42,017 bases of DNA from Saprospiraceae bacterium (GCA_020627785.1 JAHDGF010000044.1:1-42017); one strand, 5' to 3'. Positions 9,296-17,990 are shown, counted from the first letter of the stretch. Program-made: numbers and translations. Notes: a model not told the origin generated them from the sequence alone.

Positions 9296-10042
9296 TTAGT
9301 TGTCCGTGGTTTTCTTCATTTTTTGAAAAAGGGTAATAAATTCTGCTTCATCCTTCAGCTTAAGATTTTGACTTTTTGCGATTTTTTCCACCACTTTTTG
9401 CTCTCGAGTACTCAAACACTCTAGTAGGTCTTTCTTCTTCAACTTGATTTGACTGACTTGATCTTTCTTCTGTTTAATGAAGTATTTATTACGTTGATTA
9501 AACTTAGGGTCTTTTTTGGAGTAGCCATTGTTGGACCCTTCGGTCATCGTGACATATCTTTTTTTGAAAAATGTAATATCTGCATCTTCATATAATAGTT
9601 CATAGAAAGTAGAAGGTTCTTCAGGATTTAGTTTTCTAAATATAATCTGTTCTCCATCATGAGGGATGGCAATTTCTTGGAAGAATTTTGGGTCCAAAAC
9701 CATTGTTTCTTCATTTTCACGTGTCACAATAATTTGTTCCTGAAATAAATCCATTTCTATGAGAATATCGTTAATCACATTATTATTCTCTAGCATCAAA
9801 TCTCCCATCACTGGGCCTTTATTAAGATAAGGACTGCCATCAATTTTTTCATAAGCAATTCTATTAGATTCCTCTCCAGCCAATCCCACTTGCCGATTAA
9901 CAAAATCTTGGATGATTGATGAATTGGCAGCAAAGCCTCCGCCGTTGGTTGGAGCTCTAGAGTTTAAACTATTGGATGGCCCTTGGGCCATCATTGTTCC
10001 TGCACCTAACATTAATAATAGTAGACCGAATAGATTTTTCAT
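9296..10042 (-). CDS. Secreted protein of unknown function
   Basis: I do not recognise this protein. The start at 10042 is chosen because it gives MKNLFGLLLLMLGAGTMMAQ, a clean signal peptide, while the in-frame ATG at 10096 adds 18 residues before it. The mature part of about 230 residues starts with a Ser/Asn/Gly-rich linker. It then has a mixed alpha/beta middle with many acidic residues (VTRENEETMVLDPKFFQEI) and a strongly basic Lys-rich tail from about residue 170 (KKDPKFNQRNKYFIKQKKD, later KLKKKDLLE). The charge switch from acidic to basic is notable. It is the first gene of a probable two-gene unit with the plug lipoprotein, which suggests an outer-membrane or periplasmic job. Confidence 0.72.
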   Translation of the reverse strand: MKNLFGLLLLMLGAGTMMAQGPSNSLNSRAPTNGGGFAANSSIIQDFVNRQVGLAGEESNRIAYEKIDGSPYLNKGPVMGDLMLENNNVINDILIEMDLFQEQIIVTRENEETMVLDPKFFQEIAIPHDGEQIIFRKLNPEEPSTFYELLYEDADITFFKKRYVTMTEGSNNGYSKKDPKFNQRNKYFIKQKKDQVSQIKLKKKDLLECLSTREQKVVEKIAKSQNLKLKDEAEFITLFQKMKKTTDN

Positions 10043-10345
10043 TTTACTAGTGTTAATTGTTTTCATCAACATAAGTAGAATTGCTGAAATGTCCAATTTT
10101 TAAACTTAATTTCAGAATTAAGGTCTTGTTAAAGCACTGATTTGTTCGTGGACTAGCTCACGAAAACCAGGTTTAGGTGAAGGCATTGTTTGGATTCTAA
10201 AAATTGCAAAATTTTATGATGTATGAAATTTGAAAGATGATCATGGTAATTCCGAATCGAAATTTTTGACTCATTTTTATAATTAATTCTATCGAAGTCT
10301 TTTTAAAGTCAAGGTGTGACCTTAATCCATCACTAAAAAGTTCTA

Positions 10346-10357
10346 ATTTGCGAAAGC
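10346..10357 (+). repeat. 12-mer motif ATTTGCGAAAGC, copy 2
   Basis: Exact copy on the plus strand, intergenic, about 40 bases before the GTG start at 10399. Confidence 0.9.
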
Positions 10358-10380
10358 ACAACTAACTACACAACTAACTA
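10357..10380 (+). repeat. Tandem duplication of CACAACTAACTA
   Basis: Two perfect head-to-tail copies of the 12-mer CACAACTAACTA (10357-10368 and 10369-10380). The first copy shares its initial C with the end of the ATTTGCGAAAGC word. It lies in the presumed leader of the downstream gene. Probably a slippage duplication. Confidence 0.85.
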
Positions 10381-10398
10381 ATTTAATAACTTCATCCT

Positions 10399-11310
10399 GT
10401 GAAAAAGTTAAGAATTCTCCATCGAATAATACTGGTAATTTTTATTGGCTTCTATGGTCATACTTGTATGATTGCCCAAAATGAATTTGGTACCGTAGGT
10501 TCTTATTGGAAGTATCTGTATGAGCATCATAGTGGTGATGGCTCTGGGTGGACCATGATTAAGATTGTAAAGGATACTTTGATAGAAGATGTCGAGCATA
10601 AAAAATATCGGCGGACACATTATTATAGATCATTTATGGGAGAGGAGTATGAGCAATCTCAACATGGATTGCTTCGGATCGAAAATGATTCTGTGTACCT
10701 AGAAGATCAATTTATTTTAGATTTGGATATGGAGAGCTCTGATTCATTGATTGTGAAAATTGATGCTGATTTCTTAGCCATTCAACTCGCCATAGATAGC
10801 ATAAGTGTTGAGGAAATTGATGGAGTTGAATACAAGAAATGGTACGGTCAAAAACTCTGTAGAATGGAAGGAGTGATCGGCGAACCCTATGAAGATTTTA
10901 CATTTTTAGAAACTGTTGGACAGATTAACAATGGGTATCTTTTTTGGAACTTTGATGGGTGTCTGATCGGTGGGGGATCTAATCGTTTCGAGTGTTATAA
11001 AAATGGAGACTTTACTTATCCGCCAGGACAAGATTGTGAAGAATCTTTTTTGTCGAATATCCCTGGAGATTTACCAATCACTCCATTTAGTATCTATCCA
11101 AATCCAGTAAGTCAAACATTGCATCTTAATTTTGGGGAAATTGAAGTTCACAGTCTTGAGCTCATTAACTTAAACGGCCGCATTCTTTCTCAAGCTATTG
11201 TTTCTGAACAATTTCATGAACTCGATGTTACAGCTTTAAAATCAGGACTTTACTTACTTCGAATTTTTTCTACTCAGGGGAGTTTCTTGGCGCGCTTTGT
11301 AAAAGATTAA
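10399..11310 (+). CDS. T9SS-secreted protein with type A sorting domain
   Basis: A 303-residue protein opening with GTG and a long signal peptide (KKLRILHRIILVIFIGFYG, cleavage near MIAQ at about residue 27). The N-terminal 210 residues are a unique domain rich in acidic and aromatic residues (EFGTVGSYWKYLYEHHSGDG), which I cannot place in a family. Residues from about 228 form a canonical type A T9SS sorting domain: FSIYPNPVSQTLHLNF, LELINLNGRIL, and LKSGLYLLRIFS, ending in a basic-acidic tail. Type IX substrates cross the outer membrane and are released or anchored to the surface after the domain is cut. The next gene downstream is a TonB-dependent receptor, but a 98-base gap with its own promoter candidate argues for separate control. 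Confidence 0.88.
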   Translation: MKKLRILHRIILVIFIGFYGHTCMIAQNEFGTVGSYWKYLYEHHSGDGSGWTMIKIVKDTLIEDVEHKKYRRTHYYRSFMGEEYEQSQHGLLRIENDSVYLEDQFILDLDMESSDSLIVKIDADFLAIQLAIDSISVEEIDGVEYKKWYGQKLCRMEGVIGEPYEDFTFLETVGQINNGYLFWNFDGCLIGGGSNRFECYKNGDFTYPPGQDCEESFLSNIPGDLPITPFSIYPNPVSQTLHLNFGEIEVHSLELINLNGRILSQAIVSEQFHELDVTALKSGLYLLRIFSTQGSFLARFVKD

Positions 11311-11349
11311 TTTTGAATAAATTGTCCTGCATATGGCTTGATAATCTCA

Positions 11350-11377
11350 TTTAGCTGATTCAAATTACTTACTTTTG
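11350..11377 (+). promoter_or_regulatory. Candidate promoter of the TonB-dependent receptor
   Basis: TACTTTTG at 11370-11377 is a perfect match to the Bacteroidota -7 box TAnnTTTG. TTTA at 11350-11353 is a weak upstream box with 16-base spacing, shorter than usual. The ATG at 11409 lies about 30 bases downstream. Confidence 0.4.
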
Positions 11378-11408
11378 CCCCATTATTTAAAGGAAGACAT
11401 ACGCAGGC

Positions 11409-13778
11409 ATGAATCGAAGCATATTTTTTACCATTAGCTTATTTTTATTTTCTTTCGTACAGAATTGTTACGGACAATTTAGTATTCAAGGAAAAGTGTT
11501 GGAGGCTTCTTCTCAGCAGCCATTGGACTATGCGACCATTGTTGTATTTGATACTTCAACCCAAGATATGTTAGGTGGAGTAACTTCAGAGAATGGCGGT
11601 AATTTTAGCATTGAAGTAGATAAAGAAAATGTCTATATCGAGATTAGCTTCATTGGCCTTGAGCCAAAAACTATAACTGAGATTCAATTCACTGGTGGGA
11701 AAGTTAATCTTGGATCAATTTTCTTGGGTGCAGGTTCAGAAGTGTTGGATGAAATAGTTGTGAGAGCTGATAAATCAACCACTGAGTTTAAATTAGACAA
11801 ACGGGTTTTTAATGTGGGATCTGATTTAAGCACGACGGGTATGGGGGCCTTAGAGGTGCTTAATAATGTACCTTCTGTTAATGTGAGTATTGAAGGTGAT
11901 GTGTCACTTAGGGGTAGCACTGGTGTGCAAATATTAATCAACGGTAAACCGTCAGTCCTTGCAGATGGATCAAGTAATGCCTTAGGATCAATTACTGCAG
12001 ACATGATTGAAAAGGTAGAAGTGATCACTAATCCTTCTGCCAAATATGAAGCAGAAGGAACGGCGGGTATCATTAATATTGTTTTGAAGAAAAATGAGAA
12101 GAAAGGAATCAATGGATCTATCTCGTTGAACACAGGTATTCCTCAAAATCATAGCCTCGGCTTCAGTATGAATAATCGAACGGAGAAGTTCAATTTATTT
12201 ACACAACTAGGAATAGGGTATCGAGAATTGCCCACATTCAGAGAAAACATCATTAGAGATAATCTGGCAAATTCAGAACTTATTTCAGATGGAACTGAAT
12301 ATAGAAATGAGGTATTCTACAATGTAATATTGGGAACTGATTATTACATCAACCCTTTAAATGTAATCACTCTATCTGGGAGTTTTTCCTATGAGGTGGA
12401 AGATCAACCATCAACTACTGATTTTAATCTATACACTAATGATTTGCTTGAGCGGACATGGTCCAGAACGGAAGCCACTTCTGCTACAAATCCCAAGTTG
12501 CAGTATGAACTGCAATACAAAAAAGACTTTGAAGACTTTAAAGAACATAAATTACTTTTTAGCGCCATCGGCAGATATTTCGGGAAAGCACAATCTTCTG
12601 TGTTTACAAATTCAGCAACTCTTGGTTCCTTAGATTTTAGAGGGGAAGAGACAGCGACAGAATTTGATGAAGGGAAATTTACTTTTAATCTCGATTATAC
12701 AAAACCATTTAATAAACAATGGACTTTAGAAACCGGTGCGCAATATCTTGATAATGATGTTAGCAATGATTTCGAAGTAAGAGATGAGGATGAAGATGGG
12801 AATTTCATTTCTGACCCTAATCTGACCAATGTCTTTGAATATAAGCAAGATGTTTTGGGTGTCTATAGCACAGGTGCTTATGAAGGTGATGTTTGGGGCT
12901 TGAAGCTTGGACTGAGGGTTGAAAATACCAATCTGGAAACGCTACTGGTAAATACTGGGGAAGGGAATAAAAATAATTTCACGGATCTTTTCCCTTCAGC
13001 ACACAGTTCTTATAAATTTTCCGATCGGGTATCTTTTCAAGCTGGTTATTCTAGAAGAATATTTCGTCCACGATTATGGGACTTAAATCCATTCTTCAAC
13101 ATTAGAAACAATTTCAACATTCGACAAGGTAATCCTAATTTATTGCCAGAGTATACTGATAGTTATGAGGCGGGTAGCATTTTTATTTTTGAAGCGATTT
13201 CTTTCAACTTAAATCTCTTCCATAGATTCACGACAGGTAAAATCGAACGTGTCATCACATTCCTAGATGGAGTGAGTTTCACTACTCCTCAAAATATTGG
13301 AACCAATAAAGCCACTGGACTTGAAGCAAATTTCAAATGGTCACCCTCTAAAAAAATGGTTATCTCTGGAGATGGTTTATATAACATCTTTGTACGTGAA
13401 GGGGTGTTTATTGATCAGAATTTTGACTTCTCAGCAGATCAGTGGAGTGGTAAATTAACGACCAAGTATAAGTTCAATAAATCTTTGGATGCTGAGGTGA
13501 CTTTGCGTCATCAATCTCGAGAACAAACCATTCAAGGTTTGCGTGTAGCGAATACCTTTGCTGATTTTGGATTGCGTTATAAAATCATGAAAGGGAAGGG
13601 GGTGTTTAATTTTAGCATTAGAGATATTTTCGCTTCTCGATTCAATCAGTTGGAGATTAGTCAAGCTGATTTCTATTCCTTTGATAAAAGTAGAAGAGGT
13701 AGATTCATCACTTTTGGTTTTAGTTATGGTTTTGGTAAAGGGGAAGCCATGCAATATTCTGGTAACCGAAGAAGATAA
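11409..13778 (+). CDS. TonB-dependent outer-membrane receptor (CarboxypepD_reg, plug, OMP_b-brl_3 barrel)
   Basis: A 789-residue outer-membrane transporter. After a signal peptide (cleavage near CYGQ, about residue 23) comes a CarboxypepD_reg-like beta-sandwich (residues 24-105, FSIQGKVLEASSQQPLDYAT and ISFIGLEPK). The plug domain follows (about 118-228): ALEVLNNVPSVNV, DVSLRGSTGVQILINGKPS, IEKVEVITNPSAKYEAEGTA. From about 230 to the end lies a beta-barrel of the outer membrane beta-barrel family 3 type, with alternating strands, the SYKFSDRVSFQAGYSRR segment, and DLNPFFNIRNNFNIRQGNP near the last third. The protein ends in polar residues (GNRRR), not the terminal aromatic of some porins. The ligand cannot be read, and no SusD partner is adjacent, so it may take up a metal complex, peptide or signal molecule. 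Confidence 0.93.
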   Translation: MNRSIFFTISLFLFSFVQNCYGQFSIQGKVLEASSQQPLDYATIVVFDTSTQDMLGGVTSENGGNFSIEVDKENVYIEISFIGLEPKTITEIQFTGGKVNLGSIFLGAGSEVLDEIVVRADKSTTEFKLDKRVFNVGSDLSTTGMGALEVLNNVPSVNVSIEGDVSLRGSTGVQILINGKPSVLADGSSNALGSITADMIEKVEVITNPSAKYEAEGTAGIINIVLKKNEKKGINGSISLNTGIPQNHSLGFSMNNRTEKFNLFTQLGIGYRELPTFRENIIRDNLANSELISDGTEYRNEVFYNVILGTDYYINPLNVITLSGSFSYEVEDQPSTTDFNLYTNDLLERTWSRTEATSATNPKLQYELQYKKDFEDFKEHKLLFSAIGRYFGKAQSSVFTNSATLGSLDFRGEETATEFDEGKFTFNLDYTKPFNKQWTLETGAQYLDNDVSNDFEVRDEDEDGNFISDPNLTNVFEYKQDVLGVYSTGAYEGDVWGLKLGLRVENTNLETLLVNTGEGNKNNFTDLFPSAHSSYKFSDRVSFQAGYSRRIFRPRLWDLNPFFNIRNNFNIRQGNPNLLPEYTDSYEAGSIFIFEAISFNLNLFHRFTTGKIERVITFLDGVSFTTPQNIGTNKATGLEANFKWSPSKKMVISGDGLYNIFVREGVFIDQNFDFSADQWSGKLTTKYKFNKSLDAEVTLRHQSREQTIQGLRVANTFADFGLRYKIMKGKGVFNFSIRDIFASRFNQLEISQADFYSFDKSRRGRFITFGFSYGFGKGEAMQYSGNRRR

Positions 13779-13793
13779 TATCAAAATAAAAAA

Positions 13794-13825
13794 AAGCGCT
13801 CTGTTAACCATAGACCAGAGCGCTT
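13794..13825 (-). terminator. Terminator of the tandem cupredoxin-like gene
   Basis: A 10-base-pair perfect stem (13794-13803 with 13816-13825) read on the minus strand is followed by a run of T residues (the plus strand has A residues at 13787-13795). This fits the minus-strand gene ending at 13857. The receptor gene ending at 13778 may use the hairpin too, but it lacks a U-tract. Confidence 0.8.
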
Positions 13826-13856
13826 CGAGTGACAATATGTTAGTAAGAGAATTTTC

Positions 13857-14555
13857 TTATTTAACTGAAAGTGAATACTTGCCCGTTGGATTTAACGGAC
13901 AGAAATATTCATACTCTCCTTTTTCAAGTGTAACAACATTAGTCATTGAAGATTTGCCTGTTGGTACTGGAGCTTTTACATAAGCTTCTTTAATGTGATC
14001 TTCCTGAGCTGATTTACCTTTTGGTACAAGTACAAATCCTACTTCATGATCAACACCATCATTGGCGATATTGAATTGATATTTACCTGGGCTCAGTGTC
14101 AAATTTTTAGTTGAGAAAGCACCAGTTGTCTGGATTAGTTCAACAGTTGTAATTTCTTCTTTTACATTTAGGGTGTACTGTTCTGTTGGGTTTAGTGGGC
14201 AGAAATAAACATATTCTCCAGCTTCTAGTGAAACAACATTAGTCATTGAAGATTTTCCAGTAGCTACAGGAGCTTTTACATAAGCTTCTTTAATGTGATT
14301 CGCTTGATCTGTCTTCCCTTTGGGAGCCAATACAAATCCTACCTCGTGGTCTACACCATTGTTTGCAATTTCAAATTGGTAGTCTCCAGGAGTGAGCGTA
14401 AGACCTTTAATGGTAAATTCACCAGTGGTCTGTTCTAGATTAATTTTATTAACTGATGAATGCGCCATTTTATCCATTGAGGACTGAGCTACTGCTACTA
14501 CTGATGACGAAACTAAAAAGATGAAAATGAAACTTTTACTGATAGCCTTTAACAT
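13857..14555 (-). CDS. Exported protein with two tandem cupredoxin-like domains
   Basis: A 232-residue exported protein with a signal peptide (cleavage near VVAVAQ, about residue 24) followed by two copies of a 95-residue domain (about 38-131 and 136-232). The copies are very close: DHEVGFVL, HIKEAYVKAP, TGKSSMTNVV and YFCPLNPT recur in both. Their DNA is also similar, so the duplication is fairly recent or kept uniform. The layout is cupredoxin-like: a conserved His in VDHEVGF and a Cys in YFCPLNPT. The His and Met that normally follow the Cys in a type-1 copper site are not seen, so copper binding is uncertain. A role in periplasmic metal handling or electron transfer is inference. A terminator with a U-tract follows. 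Confidence 0.82.
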   Translation of the reverse strand: MLKAISKSFIFIFLVSSSVVAVAQSSMDKMAHSSVNKINLEQTTGEFTIKGLTLTPGDYQFEIANNGVDHEVGFVLAPKGKTDQANHIKEAYVKAPVATGKSSMTNVVSLEAGEYVYFCPLNPTEQYTLNVKEEITTVELIQTTGAFSTKNLTLSPGKYQFNIANDGVDHEVGFVLVPKGKSAQEDHIKEAYVKAPVPTGKSSMTNVVTLEKGEYEYFCPLNPTGKYSLSVK

Positions 14556-14794
14556 GATTTATAATTTTTTAAGTGTTTAATTATTTAATACCCCAAAGGT
14601 GAGTCAATCAGCAAGCACTTAACTAGGCAATTATTCCTTTAGTATTAACCATTTTTCCTAAGGTTAATTATCTTGTGAATATTGATGCTTTTCCCCTTGT
14701 TTTTAGGGCTTTTAGCTTTTTATTAATTTGGCCTTTTTTAAAATTTATTTTAAATTCTGGCTAAGATCTGGTTGTTTCCATTACCTTAAGAATT

Positions 14795-15748
14795 ATGAAT
14801 TTCAATTTTACCTTACCCTTGTTGATATCCTTCGTGTTGCTTAGTTGCGCTAAAAAGAATTTCACAAAGGAGCTAACTACTTTTACTTATAAGGAAAGCC
14901 AAGAGCTAAGCATTGAAACAACAGATAGCGTTTTCATAAGCGGTAGCTTAGAGTATGTTAATAGTGCTAAGCTTGTGATTTTTATCGCAGGATCTGGCCC
15001 AACGGACAGGGATTGTAATAATGTTGGTGGATTAAAGACCGACGCTTTCAAGATGCTCGCTTACTACTTAAAGGGTGAAGGCATTTCTAGCTTTAGATTT
15101 GATAAACGGGGGATTGGGAAAAGTACAAAGGTTCAAGAGTCAGACATAAGCTTTAATGTTTTTGTAGAAGATGTTGCAGCCATTGTAAGTCATTTCGCTC
15201 CGCACTTTGAGGATATTATTTTAATGGGGCATAGTGAAGGTGCACTCATAGGTAGCATAGTTAGTAGCGATGACAATATTCATTCATTTATATCAGTATC
15301 TGGAGTGAGTGAGAGTTTAGATGTAATCTTATTAGATCAATTGGCTCAATATCCAATGCTTGTTCCATTAGCAGAAAAGCACATCAATGAAATCAAGAAT
15401 GGGCAAGAACTGTCAGAAGTTAACCCAATGCTCATGACACTCTTCAGGCCAAGCCTCGTCTCCTATTTAGGGTCACTTTTTGAGATTGATCCAAAAGCAG
15501 AGGTAGCTAAATTAAACAAACCGGTTTTGATTGTATCCGGTAGTTGTGATTTGCAAGTCCCAGATACGCATGCCAAAGCTTTGCATGCTTCGATCGCTAA
15601 TTCTGATTTAGTCATCATAGAAAATATGGGACATGCCATGAAGAAACTTCAAGACGATTGCGCGAATGCTGTAGAAGCATACAGCGATGTTACCATGGAA
15701 TTAAACCCAAAGTTTACAACTGCGATTGCCGATTTTATCAAAAACTAA
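14795..15748 (+). CDS. Alpha/beta hydrolase lipoprotein
   Basis: A 317-residue lipoprotein with the lipobox in FVLLSCAKK (Cys at about residue 18). It has an alpha/beta-hydrolase fold: the oxyanion-side strand VIFIAGSGPTDRD, then FRFDKRGIGKS, and the nucleophile elbow GHSEGA with Ser at residue 147. The likely acid is the Asp in GSCDLQVPD (about residue 252) and the base the His in NMGHAMK (about 280), so the triad is complete. Family members of this type hydrolyse esters or related bonds; the substrate is unknown. It is probably anchored in the envelope. The small membrane-protein gene follows after 12 bases, so the two are likely co-transcribed. Confidence 0.9.
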   Translation: MNFNFTLPLLISFVLLSCAKKNFTKELTTFTYKESQELSIETTDSVFISGSLEYVNSAKLVIFIAGSGPTDRDCNNVGGLKTDAFKMLAYYLKGEGISSFRFDKRGIGKSTKVQESDISFNVFVEDVAAIVSHFAPHFEDIILMGHSEGALIGSIVSSDDNIHSFISVSGVSESLDVILLDQLAQYPMLVPLAEKHINEIKNGQELSEVNPMLMTLFRPSLVSYLGSLFEIDPKAEVAKLNKPVLIVSGSCDLQVPDTHAKALHASIANSDLVIIENMGHAMKKLQDDCANAVEAYSDVTMELNPKFTTAIADFIKN

Positions 15749-15760
15749 ATCATAATTCCT

Positions 15761-16150
15761 ATGAATGTTTTCGAAGATAATCCCAAAAAACTATTCATCA
15801 TTGATGGGGTTGGTGCTTTGGTGTCCGCATTTTTTCTTGGAGTAGTACTCGTTAAATTTGAATCCTTTTTCGGGATTCCCCAATCAGCTCTATATGTATT
15901 AGCAATAATCCCTTGCTTCTTTTTTATCTATGATCTCATTTCTTTTAAATCGAATGAAGAAAAAACAGGTCGTAATTTAAAAGCTATTGCTTTATTAAAT
16001 ATGGCCTATGTGTTTCTTTCAATTGGGATGTCTGTTTATCATTTTCAGTCGATAAAAGTCTTTGGCTGGATTTATATCATTGGAGAAATTTTGATTTTAC
16101 TTTTCTTGATTCGAATTGAATACCAAGTAGGAAGTAACCACGTTAACTGA
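15761..16150 (+). CDS. Small integral membrane protein of unknown function
   Basis: A 129-residue protein with four predicted membrane segments (about residues 14-32, 43-59, 73-92 and 100-118). The only charged loop lies at about 63-72 (KSNEEKTGRNLK). No motif that I recognise. It starts 12 bases after the hydrolase lipoprotein and is likely the second gene of that transcript, which hints at a shared envelope task. No signal peptide; topology with both ends inside is plausible but inferred. Confidence 0.72.
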   Translation: MNVFEDNPKKLFIIDGVGALVSAFFLGVVLVKFESFFGIPQSALYVLAIIPCFFFIYDLISFKSNEEKTGRNLKAIALLNMAYVFLSIGMSVYHFQSIKVFGWIYIIGEILILLFLIRIEYQVGSNHVN

Positions 16151-16246
16151 GGCCAGATGTAAGGATTAGGATGAGCTTTGCTTGAAAAATCTTAAATGAT
16201 GTACAATAAGCTTCCTCGTTTTTCGTCCTATAATTAAACAGATCAT

Positions 16247-16501
16247 ATGCGAGCTCTTATTTACCTTGTCTTTTTTATTTTATTGACTCCGAATTTTCTT
16301 CTGAGCCAAAATTATTCCCAAGCCAGACTAAATAAAGAAGTTGCTAAGAAAGCCTTTAAATGCGATCAACAAGCTAAAATTTCTGCGGCTAAAGCAAAGG
16401 CAATGGCGCAACGCCAGAGATATAAAAAGAAAGCACAAATTAAACGCATGCAGCAAAAACGTCGTGCCTTAGCTCGAAGAGCAGCAAACACAAGATATTG
16501 A
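16247..16501 (+). CDS. Small polycationic secreted protein
   Basis: An 84-residue protein with a signal peptide (MRALIYLVFFILLTPNFLLS, cleavage near residue 20). The mature part of about 64 residues is extremely basic: by my count 21 Lys or Arg against 2 acidic residues, with many Ala and Gln. It looks like one long helix (KISAAKAKAMAQRQRYKKK) and has a single Cys. It is far too basic for a typical periplasmic enzyme. Options are a nucleic-acid- or lipopolysaccharide-binding protein, an outer-membrane-associated factor, or an antimicrobial-like peptide. None can be chosen from sequence. The stop codon lies one base from the stop of the convergent lipoprotein gene, leaving no room for a separate terminator. 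I do not recognise a family. Confidence 0.7.
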   Translation: MRALIYLVFFILLTPNFLLSQNYSQARLNKEVAKKAFKCDQQAKISAAKAKAMAQRQRYKKKAQIKRMQQKRRALARRAANTRY

Positions 16502-16502
16502 A

Positions 16503-17285
16503 CTAGTTGAGCCTTGCATTTAATTCATTACTTATTTCTGGGTCGACTCGAATTTCATTTAATTGATATTTTCCACGATCTCCTGAAAGTAATATTTTGT
16601 CAAATTTCTTATAGTCCTGCCAAGGCGTCACAAATCTTGGCTTCTCATCTGAAGCCTTTGCATAGAAGCTCCATTGTGTGACTAACTTGTCATTTTTATC
16701 AACATACACATGATATTTGTTCTCCGGTGTTTTACCAACTTGATCAAAGGTGAGTTCTAGGATATCAGCGTTCAAGGTATCTGAATTTTCTTCACCTACA
16801 TATTTAAGAGTGACTCCTGAATCTTTCAGTTTGTAAGGCATCACTAGCCAGTATGAGTCATTGATCCATATGTTTTTTCCTCGTTCTAAATATTTTTTAA
16901 GCGAGTCAGGCTGTGTGAGAAGTAAAGAATCTTTCCATACCTCGCCTTCCATTGTGTGTATATTCATTTTAACTTTGAAATCTTCCTTAAGCGATTCGAT
17001 TCTGACATCTCCAGAATGTTTGTCCCACCACAATTTTCTGCTGCCGAAAAAATTCCATGCTAAAAATTGTGTTTCATCGTATGCTTTCCTTCCTCCCATG
17101 CTGACCATGACTTCGTCGGCAATATCAATGGCTTTTAAATCCGAGGACTCCTGATTGAACCCAGGAGCTGATGAGTTGGTTTCCTTTAGTGAGTTCTTGC
17201 TTTCTTTTTTGGAATTATTATTTTGCTCGCAGGCAAATGTAGTGGCTAGTAAAAAGAACAAAAATGCATAGGTTAAATATTTCAT
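16503..17285 (-). CDS. Lipoprotein, DUF6503-like (paralogue of the gene at 18007)
   Basis: A lipoprotein of about 260 residues. The start at 17285 is chosen because it gives MKYLTYAFLFFLLATTFAC with the lipidated Cys at residue 19; a far-upstream ATG at 17354 would bury this signal. The mature protein has a Ser/Asn/Lys linker, then a single beta-rich domain with the pattern MGGRKAYDE, MPYKLKDSGVTLKY, and KYHVYVDKNDKLV. The same block order appears in the gene at 18007 (LPHKLKDPAVNLKL, DVYYYWINKETKLI), so the two are paralogues. They seem to match the Bacteroidota family DUF6503, of unknown function; this name is from memory. Nothing suggests catalysis. Confidence 0.8.
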   Translation of the reverse strand: MKYLTYAFLFFLLATTFACEQNNNSKKESKNSLKETNSSAPGFNQESSDLKAIDIADEVMVSMGGRKAYDETQFLAWNFFGSRKLWWDKHSGDVRIESLKEDFKVKMNIHTMEGEVWKDSLLLTQPDSLKKYLERGKNIWINDSYWLVMPYKLKDSGVTLKYVGEENSDTLNADILELTFDQVGKTPENKYHVYVDKNDKLVTQWSFYAKASDEKPRFVTPWQDYKKFDKILLSGDRGKYQLNEIRVDPEISNELNARLN

Positions 17286-17410
17286 ATTGGAAAGGTAGTT
17301 CAAACAATCCTCACAAATGAAATTATTCCAAAATTCTGAATACCTTAACATCACTAGTCTGTTGTGAAAAGTCTGGGATTTTAATAAAGTACTAGGAAAT
17401 CATTAATTAA

Positions 17411-17908
17411 ATGCCTAAACCTACAACGAAAGCTGAGTTGCTTCTTCAAAGTCAAAAGAGTTATAAAGATCTTTTAGACTTGATAAACTCTTTTCCAAAA
17501 TCTGATTTGACGAAAGAATTTCCGGAAGGAACTCTTAATCGAAACATTCGTGATGTCCTCGCGCATCTTCATCAATGGCATTTATTTTTTTCTGCGTGGT
17601 ACAAAGTAGGCATGAAAGGAGAAAAGCCTGATATGCCTGCCAAAGGATATACCTGGCAAACACTTCCAGCCTTGAACATTGAAGTAAGAGACACATATAA
17701 GGACGAATCTTTAGGGAAAGTCAAGAACAAGCTCAGTAAATCTTTTAACTCTTTGCAAAAAATTATTGAACACCACACAGATGAAGAATTATTTGAAAAG
17801 AAGAAGTTTGCTTGGACGGGCTCTACTTCTATGGGGGCATATCTCATCATGAATACCATCAGTCACTACACTTGGGCACAAAAGCTCATAAAGAAGTCCT
17901 TGAAGTAA
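17411..17908 (+). CDS. ClbS/DfsB-family four-helix bundle protein
   Basis: A 165-residue cytoplasmic four-helix protein of the ClbS/DfsB (formerly DUF1706) group. Pattern features are the N-terminal TKAELLLQSQKSYKDLLDLI, the NRNIRDVLAHLHQWH helix with its conserved His residues, a Trp-rich link (GYTWQTLPALN), and the closing NTISHYTWAQKLIKK. ClbS protects its host by opening the colibactin warhead; most family members have no known role, and nothing here links this one to a toxin. Length is normal for the family. It sits between two paralogous DUF6503-like lipoproteins and is divergent from the left one. Confidence 0.85.
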   Translation: MPKPTTKAELLLQSQKSYKDLLDLINSFPKSDLTKEFPEGTLNRNIRDVLAHLHQWHLFFSAWYKVGMKGEKPDMPAKGYTWQTLPALNIEVRDTYKDESLGKVKNKLSKSFNSLQKIIEHHTDEELFEKKKFAWTGSTSMGAYLIMNTISHYTWAQKLIKKSLK

Positions 17909-17978
17909 AATGTAAATTCAGAGAATTGTTAACAAACTTGTCTTGTTCATAGCAATTTAGCTTGTTATAAATTTCCAT

Positions 17979-17990
17979 ATTTGCAAAAGC
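17979..17990 (+). repeat. Near-match to the 12-mer motif (one mismatch)
   Basis: ATTTGCAAAAGC differs from ATTTGCGAAAGC by one base. It lies 16 bases before the ATG at 18007. Confidence 0.4.

Larger units (their letters stand above)
10097..10398. other. Gene-free stretch between divergent genes
   Basis: About 300 bases between divergently read genes. I see no coding potential or stable RNA here. It holds one copy of the ATTTGCGAAAGC word and, directly after it, a 12-base tandem duplication (10357-10380) in the probable leader of the gene starting at 10399. Confidence 0.6.

Noticed and set aside
4033..10357. The 12-mer as a promoter element (its TTTG resembles part of the -7 box)
   Set aside because: Orientation relative to the following gene differs between copies, and most copies are inside genes.
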